Of a stretch of DNA of 64,000 nucleotides, positions 8,929-18,562 are shown one piece after another (positions within the stretch are counted from its first letter, which is position 1; every line of letters begins with the position of its first letter). The notes beneath the pieces are model-generated. The model searched no databases. It saw only the letters and a list, made by a program, of their open reading frames with translations, and was not told the origin of the DNA. Source of the DNA: Clostridia bacterium UC5.1-1E11 (GTDB lineage Bacteria > Bacillota > Clostridia > Oscillospirales > Acutalibacteraceae). Made by a program: the position numbers and the translations under genes. The stretch spans positions 124,001 to 188,000 of the forward strand of contig BCAA01000001.1 in assembly GCA_001305115.1 (NCBI GenBank). Direction: 5' to 3'.

Positions 8929-10680
8929 TTGTTTAAAAAAGTATTGGAATATGCCGGCGAATACCGAAAAACCACCTATTCTGCCATGGTTGCGATGCTG
9001 ATTGGCATGGTGATGAACGTCATTCCTTTTCTGTTCATCTACCAGCTTATACGCCCCCTGCTCATGCGGGAGTCAGTCGACGCTGGATATGTGATCTGGC
9101 GCATCCTTGCGATTGCCGTCTGCGGTATTTTATATGCGGTATTTTACGTATGGGGGCTCTCCCTCTCCCACCGGTCCGCTTATCATACCCTGAAGAATTT
9201 GCGCATCTCTCTACAGGGAAAACTGGAGAAGCAACCACTCGGTGTCATCCAAGAAAAAGGCGTCGGTTCGATCAAAAAGATGTTCATAGATGACATCGAG
9301 TCCATCGAGCTTCTTTTAGCCCATGCATTGCCGGAAGGGATTGCGAATCTGGCTGTTCCTGCCCTTGTTTTTATTGCCATGTTTTTTGTTGATTGGAAAC
9401 TTGCCCTCCTCTCCCTGTGTTCTCTGCCTCTGGGATTGGCGGCAATGATGGCCATGTACCGCGCAGGTACTAGCAAAATGGGACAGTATTATGCGGCTGC
9501 TCAAAAGATGAATAACACTATCGTTGAATACATAAATGGAATGGAGGTTGTGAAAGTCTTTAACCGGGATGGAGAATCCTACCACCGTTTTGAGAAGGAT
9601 GTCCGCGGGTATCGGGACTTTACCCTAGCCTGGTATAAAGTATGTTGGCCATGGATGGCCCTGTATAATAGCATTCTCCCCTGCGTTGCACTGTTTACCC
9701 TCCCAATCGGCGCCTATCTGGTACTACAAGGGAACTCTACTTTGCCGGATCTCGCTCTGGTCCTGTGTATGTCCTTTGGCGTTGGTGCACCGTTGTTGCG
9801 GGCATTGGGTTTTATGTCCACTCTTCCTCAGATCAATTTCAAAATAACGACTTTGGAGCAAATGATGAGTGCTCCCGCTCTTCAGCAGACAAACAATTCT
9901 TTCCGAGGGAAAAACCATAACATCTCCTTTGAGAATGTCCATTTCGCATACAAGGAGGACGAAGTTCTACACGGAATAACGCTCAACGTTCCAGAAGGGA
10001 GTCTCACTGCTTTTGTCGGTGAATCTGGAAGCGGAAAATCAACGTTAGCGAAACTGTTGGTCCATTATTACGATGTCACCGGTGGCTCCATCCGGATTGG
10101 AGGGCAAGATATTCGAGAAATGAGTATCGAGGCACTGAATAACCAGATTTCTTATGTAGCTCAGGAGCAGTTTCTATTCAATATGAGCCTGATGGAGAAT
10201 ATTCGATTGGGAAAGTTGGACGCCACCGATGAAGAAGTCATGGCTGCGGCTGAAAAGGCCCAGTGCGGAGAATTCCTTTCCAGATTGGAGAATGGCATCC
10301 ACACCATGGCTGGCGACGGCGGCAAACAGCTCTCCGGCGGTGAACGGCAGCGTATTTCGCTGGCCCGTGCAATCTTAAAGAACGCCCCCATTGTTGTTCT
10401 GGATGAAGCGACTGCCTTTATGGACCCGGAAAATGAAGAGAAAATGAACGAAGCAATTGCGGAGGTTATCAAGGGAAAAACCGTCATCGTCATTGCGCAC
10501 CGTCTCTATTCCATTGTTGGGGCCGACCAAATCTGTGTGTTGGAAAACGGCAAACTTTCGGCAGTAGGTACGCATCAGAAACTCCTGGAAAGTTGTCCAG
10601 AATATCAGAAACTTTGGAAAGCGGCAGAAGGCAGTGCGCAGTGGAAAGTCAGCACCGCGAAAGGAGTGGAGAACAAATGA
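8929..10680 (+). CDS. ABC exporter half-transporter (permease-ATPase), first of a pair
   Basis: Half-transporter of 583 residues with six predicted membrane helices in the first 320 residues and a C-terminal ATPase: Walker A VGESGSGKST, signature LSGGERQR, Walker B VVLDEATAFMDPENEE, H-loop IAHR. The start is TTG at 8929, with AAAGGAGG upstream. It closely resembles the gene at 1-1746 in the Walker B extension (DEATAF.DPENE) and in the membrane domain (EVVKVFN, ALPLL-type turns), so the two units are paralogous. Its stop overlaps the start of the next gene (ATGA at 10677-10680). This pair type includes YbtP/YbtQ-like siderophore transporters; the substrate is unknown. Confidence 0.93.
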   Translation: MFKKVLEYAGEYRKTTYSAMVAMLIGMVMNVIPFLFIYQLIRPLLMRESVDAGYVIWRILAIAVCGILYAVFYVWGLSLSHRSAYHTLKNLRISLQGKLEKQPLGVIQEKGVGSIKKMFIDDIESIELLLAHALPEGIANLAVPALVFIAMFFVDWKLALLSLCSLPLGLAAMMAMYRAGTSKMGQYYAAAQKMNNTIVEYINGMEVVKVFNRDGESYHRFEKDVRGYRDFTLAWYKVCWPWMALYNSILPCVALFTLPIGAYLVLQGNSTLPDLALVLCMSFGVGAPLLRALGFMSTLPQINFKITTLEQMMSAPALQQTNNSFRGKNHNISFENVHFAYKEDEVLHGITLNVPEGSLTAFVGESGSGKSTLAKLLVHYYDVTGGSIRIGGQDIREMSIEALNNQISYVAQEQFLFNMSLMENIRLGKLDATDEEVMAAAEKAQCGEFLSRLENGIHTMAGDGGKQLSGGERQRISLARAILKNAPIVVLDEATAFMDPENEEKMNEAIAEVIKGKTVIVIAHRLYSIVGADQICVLENGKLSAVGTHQKLLESCPEYQKLWKAAEGSAQWKVSTAKGVENK

Positions 10681-12427
10681 TTACTCTGATGAAACGAATT
10701 CTTGCGGTTTCTGGCCCTTATAAAAATCGAATCAAGATTGCGTTTATTTTTCCTTTTTAAAGTCCCTCCTTGCCAAGGCTCCCATCATGTTGGCTTTCCT
10801 GGCGCTTGCTGCCTTTTACGAAAATACTATTACAGAGGAACTGTGCCTATGGTATGGAATCGCAATGGTCGCCTGTGTCCTGTTGCAGGTTGTCTTCCAT
10901 CACATTGCAGATCGGTTACAATCCGCAGCTGGATTTATGGTCTTTTCGGATATGCGCATGGAGCTTGGCGCCCATCTGCGGCGGATGCCCATGGGGTATT
11001 TCACCGAAGGCAACATTGGAAAAATCAGCTCTGTTCTGTCCACCGATATGGTATTTATCGAAGAAAACTGTATGACCGTCCTTGCCGACATGATGAGCTA
11101 TATCTTTGCAGAAGCAATTATGTTGGTCTTTTTGTTCTTTTTCAACATTTGGATTGGCCTTGCTGGCCTTGCTATTTTATTGGTCATTCTGCTGGTCGCC
11201 AAGGGCATGAAAAAGGAGGCTGTTATAGATTCCTACACCCGCCAAGAACAAAGCGAGAATCTAACCGAAGCAGTTCTCGATTTCACCGAAGGCATCAGTA
11301 TCATCAAGACCTATAATCTATTGGGAGAAAAATCCAAGGAACTCTCCGAAAATTTCCGGCAAAGCTGTGAAACCAATCTCCGTTTTGAGGAAAATCATGC
11401 CCCCTGGCAACGCTGGTTAAATATGGTCTATGGGCTTGGAGCAGCAACGATTATCGCTGTTGCTATGTTTCTCAACAGCCAAGCTCTATTGGATGTGACG
11501 TTCCTAGTTGGCATCATGCTTTTTGTTTTCGACCTTTTCGGTCCTTTGAAAGCATTATATGGGCAAGCCACACGCTTGACGGTAATGAACAGTTGCATGG
11601 ATCGTATTGAAGAGGTATTCCACGAAAAAGAACTCCCTGATGACGGCGCGGATCGGATTCCCGAGAAAAGTAAAACGCCGGAGGTTCAGTTCAAAGATGT
11701 CCGCTTCGCATATGGGGACAAAGAGGTACTGCACAATATTTCCTTCGATCTAAAGCGGAACCAAATGATCGCCTTGGTAGGTCCTTCGGGTGGAGGAAAA
11801 TCGACGATTGCCAACCTTTTAACCCGTTTTTGGGATGTTCAATCCGGTCAAGTAATGATTCGCGGTAAGGACGTCCGAAATGTCAAGTTGAACGATCTGA
11901 TGAATCATATCAGTATGGTGTTTCAGCGAGTATATCTATTTCAAGATACCATTTATAATAACATTAGTATGGGCCGTCCGGATGCTACACGCGAAGAAGT
12001 CATGGAAGCAGCCAAAAAAGCGCGCTGTTACGATTTCATTATGGCCTTACCCGATGGATTTGAAACGATGGTCGGTGAGGGCGGCGAGACCCTTTCCGGA
12101 GGAGAGAAACAGCGGATCTCGATTGCGCGCTGCATTTTAAAGGATGCCCCTATTGTAATTCTGGATGAAGCAACTGCCAGTGTGGACGCTGACAATGAGA
12201 GTTACATCCAGGAGGCTATCAATGAACTCTGTCGGGGCAAGACGCTCTTGGTTATCGCCCACCGTCTGAACACGATCCGGGGGGCCGATCAAATTCTTGT
12301 CATAGCCAACGGTAAAATCGCCCAGTCCGGGACCCATGAAGAGCTCATACAGGCAGGTGGTATCTACAAAGATTTCGTCACCGTCCGAGAAAACAGCCGC
12401 GGTTGGAACCGTAATGGCACAGCTTAA
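10677..12427 (+). CDS. ABC exporter half-transporter, second of the pair, frameshifted near 10747-10751
   Basis: Starting at the ATG that overlaps the previous stop, the frame reads MITLMKRILAVSGPYK and stops at 10758-10760. From 10754 the next frame carries the rest of a normal exporter: SFLKSLLAKAPIML, Walker A VGPSGGGKST, signature LSGGEKQR, Walker B VILDEATASVD, H-loop IAHR. Adding one T to the T5 run at 10747-10751 gives a continuous protein of 583 residues, the same length as its partner. The lesion is therefore a one-base deletion in a homopolymer, probably a read error. An internal ATG at 10787 has no good SD, so a truncated start is unlikely. Confidence 0.88.
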
Positions 12428-12462
12428 TGGATATAATCCCTGTGTTTCGCGGAGAAAGACAA

Positions 12463-12508
12463 AAAGCCCGTGGATTTCATTGTCAAATGGAATCCACAGG
12501 CTCTTTTA
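12463..12508 (+). terminator. Terminator of the TetR-linked ABC operon
   Basis: The stem AGCCCGTGGATTTCATT against AATGGAATCCACAGGCT, with a short loop, is followed by CTTTTATT. It lies between the ABC operon and the 3' end of queA. Confidence 0.85.
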
Positions 12509-12538
12509 TTATTTGGACGTATCCCCAAAAAAGTACTT

Positions 12539-13630
12539 TTAGAACTGGGCTTTTTTGTCCCCTTCCTTACGCTCTGGCATCCTGCCTGTTATAAACATCG
12601 CATCACCAAAGCTGAAAAAGCGGTACTTTTCCTTTACTGCCGTATGATAGGCCTGCATCGTAAGGTCATAGCCTGCCAGGGCTGAGACCAACATAATCAG
12701 CGTACTTTCTGGCAGGTGAAAATTGGTAATCAAGCCGTCAAGCACTTGAAATTGAAAGCCGGGATAGATAAAAATATCCGTCCATCCGGCGCTCTCTCGA
12801 ATACAACCTTCCTTTAATGCGACGGATTCCAAAGTACGGCAGCTTGTGGTTCCAACAGCGATCACGCGGCCACCGTGGCGTTTGGTCTCATTGATGCGTT
12901 CGGCTGCCTCTTTACTTATCGCATAATGTTCCGAATGCATCCTGTGCTCTGAAACATTCTCGACCGTCACCGGGCGGAATGTCCCCAAGCCTACATGCAG
13001 CGTCACAAAAGCCGTCTTGATTCCTTTTTCTCGGATGCGCTCTAAGAGTTCTGGCGTAAAATGAAGCCCCGCCGTTGGCGCTGCAGCCGAACCGATCTCT
13101 TTGGAATAAACGTTTTGATAGCGTTCCTTGTCCTTCAGGTCTTCCGTAATATAATGGGGCAACGGCATTTGTCCGATTTGATCTAAAATCGCGTAAAAGT
13201 TTCCTTCGTAATGAAATTCAACAATCCGATTGCCGCCCTCTACAACTTCCAACACATCTGCACGCAACAAGCCGTCGCCAAATGTAAAATGCGTTCCAGG
13301 TTTTGCACGCTTACCCGGTCCTGCCAGCACTTCCCAAATGTCCCCCTCGCGGTGCGTCAGCAGAAGAAACTCCACTTTGGCGCCCGTACCATCCTTGATT
13401 CCGTAAAGCCTCGCTGGAAGCACACGGGAATCATTTAAAACCAAGCAATCCCCTGGGTTTAAGTAATCGATTATATCAAAAAAATGCCGGTGCTCCATTT
13501 CACCTGTGTCCTTATGTAAAACAAGCAGCCGCGAAGAATCTCTCGGCTCCAGCGGCGTCTGAGCGATCTGTTCCTTTGGAAGATCGTAATAAAAGTCATG
13601 TGTGCTCCAATTCCGTTTCATTTCTTCCAT
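12539..13630 (-). CDS. queA: S-adenosylmethionine:tRNA ribosyltransferase-isomerase
   Basis: QueA transfers and isomerises the ribosyl moiety of SAM onto 7-aminomethyl-7-deazaguanine in tRNA to form epoxyqueuosine. The 363-residue product has the family's conserved blocks: [19 protein letters not shown] near the N-terminus, [35 protein letters not shown] and [16 protein letters not shown] chose the ATG at 13630 because AGGAGA lies 7 nt upstream; a longer frame from 13717 lacks an SD and would overlap the promoter of the riboswitch operon. It stands alone here and diverges from the lysine operon. No other queuosine gene is visible in the window. Confidence 0.95.
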   Translation of the reverse strand: MEEMKRNWSTHDFYYDLPKEQIAQTPLEPRDSSRLLVLHKDTGEMEHRHFFDIIDYLNPGDCLVLNDSRVLPARLYGIKDGTGAKVEFLLLTHREGDIWEVLAGPGKRAKPGTHFTFGDGLLRADVLEVVEGGNRIVEFHYEGNFYAILDQIGQMPLPHYITEDLKDKERYQNVYSKEIGSAAAPTAGLHFTPELLERIREKGIKTAFVTLHVGLGTFRPVTVENVSEHRMHSEHYAISKEAAERINETKRHGGRVIAVGTTSCRTLESVALKEGCIRESAGWTDIFIYPGFQFQVLDGLITNFHLPESTLIMLVSALAGYDLTMQAYHTAVKEKYRFFSFGDAMFITGRMPERKEGDKKAQF

Positions 13631-13710
13631 TTTATGTTCTCCTAAAATTGATAAATTCTCATTCTTTTCCGCCATACAAAGAACGAGGAAAAACTTTAAC
13701 AAAGAATAAA

Positions 13711-13739
13711 TTGACAACCCTAAAAACCCATGGTATGAT
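13711..13739 (+). promoter_or_regulatory. Promoter of the lysine biosynthesis operon
   Basis: TTGACA (13711-13716), 17 bp, then TATGAT (13734-13739). It lies directly upstream of the riboswitch. Confidence 0.82.
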
Positions 13740-13754
13740 GATGATAATTTGAAT

Positions 13755-13960
13755 AGATGGATAGAGGTGCGGTTTTAAAGAGTATCACGCGGGAGGGTGC
13801 CAAAGCCCGGGAACGCCTGTGAAAGGGAAAACCGCCGAAGGAGAGCGGCGTTTGGCCGGCGTTCTTCTGGGGGCAGAGTGAAGAACGCTGCAACTGTCAT
13901 CATAGATTTATGATGGAGCGCTATCGGCAGTAAAGTCCGTAAGGAATACCGAGCAAGTTC
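13755..13960 (+). ncRNA. Lysine riboswitch (L box)
   Basis: The roughly 200-nt leader contains the hallmark L-box blocks in order: AGAGGTGCGG (13763-13772), AAGAGTA, GAAAGGGAAAACCGCCGAAG (about 13822-13841), a long stem-loop arm, then CTGTCATCATAGATTTATGA and TGGAGCGCTATC (to about 13925). The first gene after it is asd, followed by dapA and dapB, exactly the regulon expected for a lysine sensor. Ligand binding should favour the terminator just downstream and shut the operon off when lysine is plentiful. Confidence 0.93.
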
Positions 13961-13978
13961 TATTATATTGATTTGATG

Positions 13979-14001
13979 ACCGGTTTTCAACCGGTTTTTT
14001 T
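13979..14001 (+). terminator. Expression-platform terminator of the lysine riboswitch
   Basis: ACCGGTT (13979-13985), a TTC loop, AACCGGT (13989-13995) and a run of seven T. It immediately follows the aptamer and precedes asd by about 235 nt. The remaining leader (14002-14237) carries no further convincing gene. Confidence 0.85.
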
Positions 14002-14237
14002 ATTGCGCTATGTACGTGGGAGATTTGTCCCACCATAACACAGTAGGGGAACACGCGCGGCCCGCCCGGACGCTGCCGTTCCGGTCAAACCGAAAAGAAA
14101 CAATCTGGCCATTTCAATCTTTCAAGGATTGCCCTGGATACATTTCTAAGGACTGTTTCAGGAGGGGTATCTTTTCGTTCTGTCAGGTTCTTTCTTTTCA
14201 GCTATTCCCATATCATCATATAGGAGGAAATGGTACA

Positions 14238-15317
14238 ATGAAAAAATATCAAGTTGGAATTATTGGAGCTACAGGTATGGTTGGACAACGTTTTGCAACG
14301 CTTCTGGAAAACCATCCGTGGTTTGAAGTAAAGGCGCTCGCCGCAAGCGGCCGTTCAGCCGGCAAGACCTATGAAGAAGCAGTGGGCGAACGTTGGGCTA
14401 TGAGTACCCCCATGCCAGAATCCATGAAAGAAATGATCATTTTTGATGCTGCAGCGGATGTAGAAAAAGTTGCTTCGCTGGTAGATTTTGTCTTCTGTGC
14501 CGTCAATATGAACAAGGACGAGATCAAGGCATTGGAGGAGGCCTACGCAAAGGCAGAATGCCCCGTTATGTCAAACAACAGTGCAAATCGCGGTACCCCG
14601 GATGTGCCGATGATTATTCCGGAGATCAATGCAGATCACGCTGCTGTAATCGAAGCACAGCGCAAACGTCTTGGTACGAAGCGCGGATTTATTTCTGTAA
14701 AATCCAATTGTTCCTTGCAAAGCTATGTCCCAGCCATTCACCCACTAATGGATTTGAATGTCACTAAGGTGTTGGCTTGCACGTATCAGGCCATTTCCGG
14801 CGCTGGAAAAACCTTTAAAACTTGGCCGGAAAGCCTTGACAACGTGATTCCTTTTATTGGTGGAGAAGAAGGAAAATCTGAAAACGAGCCTCTGAAAATT
14901 TGGGGACATGTGGAGGACGGAAAAATTGTAAACGCTACCTCTCCCTGCATCACCTCCCAGTGCCTGCGTGTGCCGGTCTCCGATGGGCATACCGCAGCCG
15001 TATTTGTCTCTTATGAAAAGAAAATCGAGCTGGAGGAGATTATCCACCGTTGGGAGAGTTATAAAGGTATCCCGCAGGAGCTCGAGTTGCCGAGCGCGCC
15101 GAAGCAGTTCTTGCATTATTTCCGCGAGGATGACCGTCCGCAATCCCGCTTGGATCGCAATTTGGAGAACGGTATGGCCGTTTCGATCGGCCGCCTGCGC
15201 CCGGATACCCAGTACGACATCAAGTTTGTCTGTCTCTCTCATAATACGCTGCGAGGCGCCGCTGGCGGCGCTGTTCTGATGGCAGAGCTGCTCTGTGCAA
15301 AGGGATACTTGGACTGA
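14238..15317 (+). CDS. asd: Aspartate-semialdehyde dehydrogenase
   Basis: Catalyses the NADPH-dependent reduction of aspartyl phosphate to aspartate semialdehyde, the branch point to lysine, threonine and methionine. The protein has 359 residues: Rossmann motif GATGMVGQRF (10-19), catalytic Cys158 in KSNCSLQ, and the conserved tail SHNTLRGAAGG. Length and motifs match the archaeal/fungal-type branch of the family, common in clostridia. The ATG at 14238 follows TAGGAGG; an open frame extends upstream to 14010 but covers leader sequence and lacks an SD there. It is the first gene of the riboswitch-controlled operon. Confidence 0.96.
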   Translation: MKKYQVGIIGATGMVGQRFATLLENHPWFEVKALAASGRSAGKTYEEAVGERWAMSTPMPESMKEMIIFDAAADVEKVASLVDFVFCAVNMNKDEIKALEEAYAKAECPVMSNNSANRGTPDVPMIIPEINADHAAVIEAQRKRLGTKRGFISVKSNCSLQSYVPAIHPLMDLNVTKVLACTYQAISGAGKTFKTWPESLDNVIPFIGGEEGKSENEPLKIWGHVEDGKIVNATSPCITSQCLRVPVSDGHTAAVFVSYEKKIELEEIIHRWESYKGIPQELELPSAPKQFLHYFREDDRPQSRLDRNLENGMAVSIGRLRPDTQYDIKFVCLSHNTLRGAAGGAVLMAELLCAKGYLD

Positions 15318-15379
15318 TTTCCAAAGGGAACGAATATACATACATATTCTCAGTTAACTAATGAATTGGAGGTCCGACT

Positions 15380-16267
15380 ATGAAGAAACTCATCTACACC
15401 GGTTCTGGCGTTGCGCTGGTCACTCCCATGCATAAGGATGGCTCCATCAATTACGAAAAGTACGGGGAGTTGATCGAATTTCAGATCAGCCACGGCACGG
15501 ACGCGATTATCGCCTGTGCGACAACAGGTGAATCCCCTGTCTTGAACCACGAAGAGCACTGCAAGGCGTTGGAATATGTCATTCAAAAGGTAAACAAGCG
15601 TGTTCCCGTTATCGCCAGTACAGGCAGTAACGATACGACCTATGCAGTACAACTTTCTCAGGAAGCAGAGCGTATGGGTGCAGATGCGCTTCTCTCTGTG
15701 ACACCCTATTACAATAAAACATCCCAAACAGGTTTGATACGGCATTATACATACATTGCAGATCGCGTTCATCTGCCGATGATCCTCTACAATGTCCCTT
15801 CGCGTACAGGCTGCAACATTAAACCGGAGACCTATTTGGAACTCTCCAAACACCCAAACATCAATGCAGTTAAAGAGGCCAACGGGGACATTTCTTCGGT
15901 AGCTAAGACGATTGCCCTGTGTGGGGATGATCTTTACGTTTATTCCGGAAATGACGATCAGACCCTTCCGATGCTCGCTTTGGGTGGTAAGGGCGTTATC
16001 TCGGTGTTTGCCAATGTCTTGCCGCAGGAGATGCACGATCTATGCGCTTCGTTCCTGTCCGGGGATGCGGCTAAGAGCCGTGAGCTTACACTGAAATATG
16101 TGGAATTGATGAACGCTTTCTTTATGGATGTCAATCCCATACCCGTTAAAGCTGCGATGAATGAAATGGGCTTTGACGTAGGCGACTGCCGGATGCCTCT
16201 GACAACAATGAGCGAACCGGCGCTGAATCAGCTCCGGACCATTCTAAAAAAATATCAGCTGATCTAA
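15380..16267 (+). CDS. dapA: 4-hydroxy-tetrahydrodipicolinate synthase
   Basis: Condenses pyruvate with aspartate semialdehyde in the first committed step to diaminopimelate, lysine and dipicolinate (the spore-core solute). The 295-residue TIM-barrel enzyme shows the pyruvate-binding TTGES (48-52), Tyr137 in YNVPSRTG and the Schiff-base Lys165 in AVKEAN. The ATG at 15380 follows TTGGAGG. It is the second gene of the L-box operon, between asd and dapB. Confidence 0.97.
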   Translation: MKKLIYTGSGVALVTPMHKDGSINYEKYGELIEFQISHGTDAIIACATTGESPVLNHEEHCKALEYVIQKVNKRVPVIASTGSNDTTYAVQLSQEAERMGADALLSVTPYYNKTSQTGLIRHYTYIADRVHLPMILYNVPSRTGCNIKPETYLELSKHPNINAVKEANGDISSVAKTIALCGDDLYVYSGNDDQTLPMLALGGKGVISVFANVLPQEMHDLCASFLSGDAAKSRELTLKYVELMNAFFMDVNPIPVKAAMNEMGFDVGDCRMPLTTMSEPALNQLRTILKKYQLI

Positions 16268-16295
16268 ACGAAGATCACCTTTGGGAGGATAAAAA

Positions 16296-17048
16296 ATGAC
16301 CAGGATTCTTCTCTGCGGATGCAACGGTAAAATGGGCCGTGTGATCGCCGCATGTGTCAAAGAACGGGAAGATTGTAAAATTGTAGCCGGTATTGACCTT
16401 CACACAGATCCCTTTGGGGATTTTCCTGTCTATGCTGCTCCTGCCGATGTGCGGGAAGAAGCAGACGTTGTGATCGATTTCTCCCATCCGGCCTTGCTCA
16501 CCCCCCTGTTACAGTTTGGCTTGGAGCGTAAGCTCCCTTTAGTGCTCTGCACAACTGGTTATAACCATGAACAAGTGAATGAATTGAAGCAGGCATCTCA
16601 CAAAATCCCTGTCTTTTATTCTGGAAACATGAGCTTGGGGATCAATCTTTTGATTGAACTCTCTAAAAAAGCGGCGCAAATTTTGGGCGAAGATTTTGAT
16701 ATTGAAATCATTGAGAAACACCACAATCAAAAAATCGACGCCCCCAGCGGTACGGCACTCATGATTGCGGACGGCATTTCTTCCGTCGAGGATCACCGTA
16801 TGACTTATATGTACGATCGCCATTCCCAACGCAAAAAGCGCGATAAGAATGAGATTGGAATGCATTCAGTGCGCGGCGGAACAATCGTTGGAGAGCACGA
16901 AGTGATTTTTGCTGGACCGCATGAGGTCATCACCCTTTCTCATTCCGCACAATCAAAGGAGATTTTTGCCAATGGCTCCATCAATGCTGCCGTATACCTG
17001 GCAAAACAGCCCGCCGGACTCTATAATATGTCTGACTTATTAAAGTAA
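16296..17048 (+). CDS. dapB: 4-hydroxy-tetrahydrodipicolinate reductase
   Basis: Reduces the DapA product with NAD(P)H in the diaminopimelate/lysine pathway. The protein has 250 residues, with dinucleotide-binding GCNGKMG (8-14) and the catalytic block EKHHNQKIDAPSGTA, including His142-His143 and Lys146. The start follows TTGGGAGG. It is third in the lysine operon, 28 nt after dapA. Confidence 0.97.
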   Translation: MTRILLCGCNGKMGRVIAACVKEREDCKIVAGIDLHTDPFGDFPVYAAPADVREEADVVIDFSHPALLTPLLQFGLERKLPLVLCTTGYNHEQVNELKQASHKIPVFYSGNMSLGINLLIELSKKAAQILGEDFDIEIIEKHHNQKIDAPSGTALMIADGISSVEDHRMTYMYDRHSQRKKRDKNEIGMHSVRGGTIVGEHEVIFAGPHEVITLSHSAQSKEIFANGSINAAVYLAKQPAGLYNMSDLLK

Positions 17049-17061
17049 AGGGGATACGATT

Positions 17062-17517
17062 ATGGAACAATCGGTTATCACAACCCTCAGCGACATCACT
17101 CTGGTCAATTTACAGAATTGTCCAGTGGCGCTCACCTCCATTGCAAAGATCTTTCAAAAAATCTCGGATTTGGGCGTGAATGTGGATATGATTTCCCTGG
17201 CGCCTACGCACGGAGCATATACCACCATCTCGTTTACCATTGATGACGAAGATCTTGGTAAAATTTTAAAATTCACCTCTGCCCTATACGACAATCACGA
17301 TATTAAAACCATCGTCAGCAGTGGGAACTACAAGATTGCGGTGTATGATGAACATATGAAAAATACGCCCGGAATCGCGGCCAAAATTTTGAAGGCTGCG
17401 GCGGATGTCAATACGGACATCCGCCTCATCAGCACCTCCGATGTAGAGATTTCCATGCTTGTAACAGCGGCTGATTTCGAGCAAACATTGGAATCAATTG
17501 AAAACCAAATTGGTTAA
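17062..17517 (+). CDS. Stand-alone tandem ACT-domain protein (aspartokinase regulatory-domain-like)
   Basis: A protein of 151 residues consisting of two ACT modules. The first (about 10-75: TLVNLQNCPVALTSIAKIFQ, GVNVDMIS) and the second (about 85-150: YKIAVYDEHMKNTPGIAAKI, ISTSDVEISMLV) resemble the C-terminal amino acid-binding half of aspartate kinase. No kinase domain is present. It is the last gene of the lysine operon, 13 nt after dapB and ahead of the terminator. The position suggests an amino acid-sensing subunit that binds lysine and acts on a partner such as a separately encoded aspartokinase; this is inference. Confidence 0.85.
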   Translation: MEQSVITTLSDITLVNLQNCPVALTSIAKIFQKISDLGVNVDMISLAPTHGAYTTISFTIDDEDLGKILKFTSALYDNHDIKTIVSSGNYKIAVYDEHMKNTPGIAAKILKAAADVNTDIRLISTSDVEISMLVTAADFEQTLESIENQIG

Positions 17518-17538
17518 GGCATCCCTATGTGTTACATC

Positions 17539-17594
17539 AAAAGGGGTTCCGCAGTCCGATTTTCAAAAATCGGACTGTGGAACCCCTTTTCTTT
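17539..17594 (+). terminator. Terminator of the lysine operon, facing sigG
   Basis: A long near-perfect stem, AAAAGGGGTTCCGCAGTCCG against CGGACTGTGGAACCCCTTTT, with an AT-rich loop at 17561-17570, ends in CTTT. It also touches the 3' end of the convergent sigG gene, so it probably terminates both. Confidence 0.88.
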
Positions 17595-18358
17595 AAATAT
17601 CCCTTTTTATTTTTCCCAACGCCCCTTTTTCCAAGCGAGAGACCTGCGCCTGGCTGATACCAATTTCCGAGGCAACTTCCATCTGGGTTTTCCCCTGGAA
17701 AAAACGCATGGTTAAAATACGTTTTTCCCGATCACTTAGATCGCTAATCGCTTCTTTTAGAGCAATTTCATCCAACCAATTGTTGTCGTCGTTGTTGTCG
17801 CCCACCTGATCCATCACATAAATGGTATCTCCCCCATCCGAAAAACCGGTTCATATAGGGATACCGGCTCCACAATGGATTCCAACGCCAACACCACATC
17901 TTCCCGTGGAAGATCCAGCGCCTTTGCGATTTCTTCAATCGTGGGTTCCCGATTGTTCTGCGCGGTCATCTTTTCTTTCACCTGCATCGCCTTGTACGCT
18001 GTATCTCGCAGGGATCGGCTGACACGAATGCTGTTGTTGTCGCGCAAATATCTGCGGATCTCTCCAATAATCATCGGCACGCCATAGGTAGAGAACCGTA
18101 CGCCCTGATTCATATCAAAGTGGTCGATTGCTTTGATAAGCCCAATACACCCCACTTGAAAAAGATCGTCTAAATTTTCCCCGCGATTTGTAAATCGCTG
18201 GATAACACTGAGGACCAACCGCAGGTTCCATTAATCAATTCTTCCCTTGCCTGCTTATCCCCTTCCTTGACACGGCGCAGCAGTTCTGTTTTTTCCTTTT
18301 CCGTCAAGACTTTGAGCTTTGCAGTATTTACTCCACAGATGTCCACTTTGTTGTACAC
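17593..18358 (-). CDS. sigG: Sporulation sigma factor SigG, interrupted by two one-base deletions
   Basis: Late forespore sigma factor. Three successive frames join into one SigG-like protein: YNKVDICGVNTAKLKVLTEK (start), NRGENLDDLFQVGCIGLIKA (region 2), REPTIEEIAKALDLP (region 3), FQGKTQMEVASEIGISQAQV (region 4.2 helix-turn-helix). Restoring one base at about 18226 (giving INGNLRLVLSVIQRF) and one at the A5 run 17841-17845 (giving PVFSDGGDTIYVMDQV) yields exactly 255 residues. The start is GTG at 18356-18358, with GGGAGGA upstream. It is separated from spoIIGA-sigE by about 7 kb, unlike in Bacillus where the three genes adjoin. Confidence 0.9.
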
Positions 18359-18467
18359 AGCACATTCCTCCCATCCGGCTTTCGCAATCATTATTGCCAT
18401 GATCGGGTGGGAACATGCACTGGATAGGAAGGAAAAAGCAAGTGGAGTGGCTTGTTTTTGACATTGC

Positions 18468-18512
18468 AAACCGGGGAAAAACCACGTGTGCTGTGGCTTT
18501 TCCCCGGTTTCA
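18468..18512 (-). terminator. Hairpin between ppa and sigG
   Basis: AAACCGGGGAAAAACCAC pairs with GTGGCTTTTCCCCGGTTT. It lies after the ppa stop on the minus strand. The T-tract is weak, so it may be a partial terminator. Confidence 0.6.
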
Positions 18513-18562
18513 AACCCATTTAAAAAATTTTTATAGAAGCGTACTTGTCCAATGAAACAACA

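Noticed and set aside
10702-11316. A 204-codon open frame overlapping the second ABC gene
   Set aside because: It is an alternative frame of the ABC membrane domain, with no SD and Cys/Arg/His-rich composition typical of shadow frames.
14010-14237. In-frame extension of asd into the leader
   Set aside because: The extension lacks an SD and homology, and reads through the riboswitch leader; the ATG at 14238 has a perfect SD.
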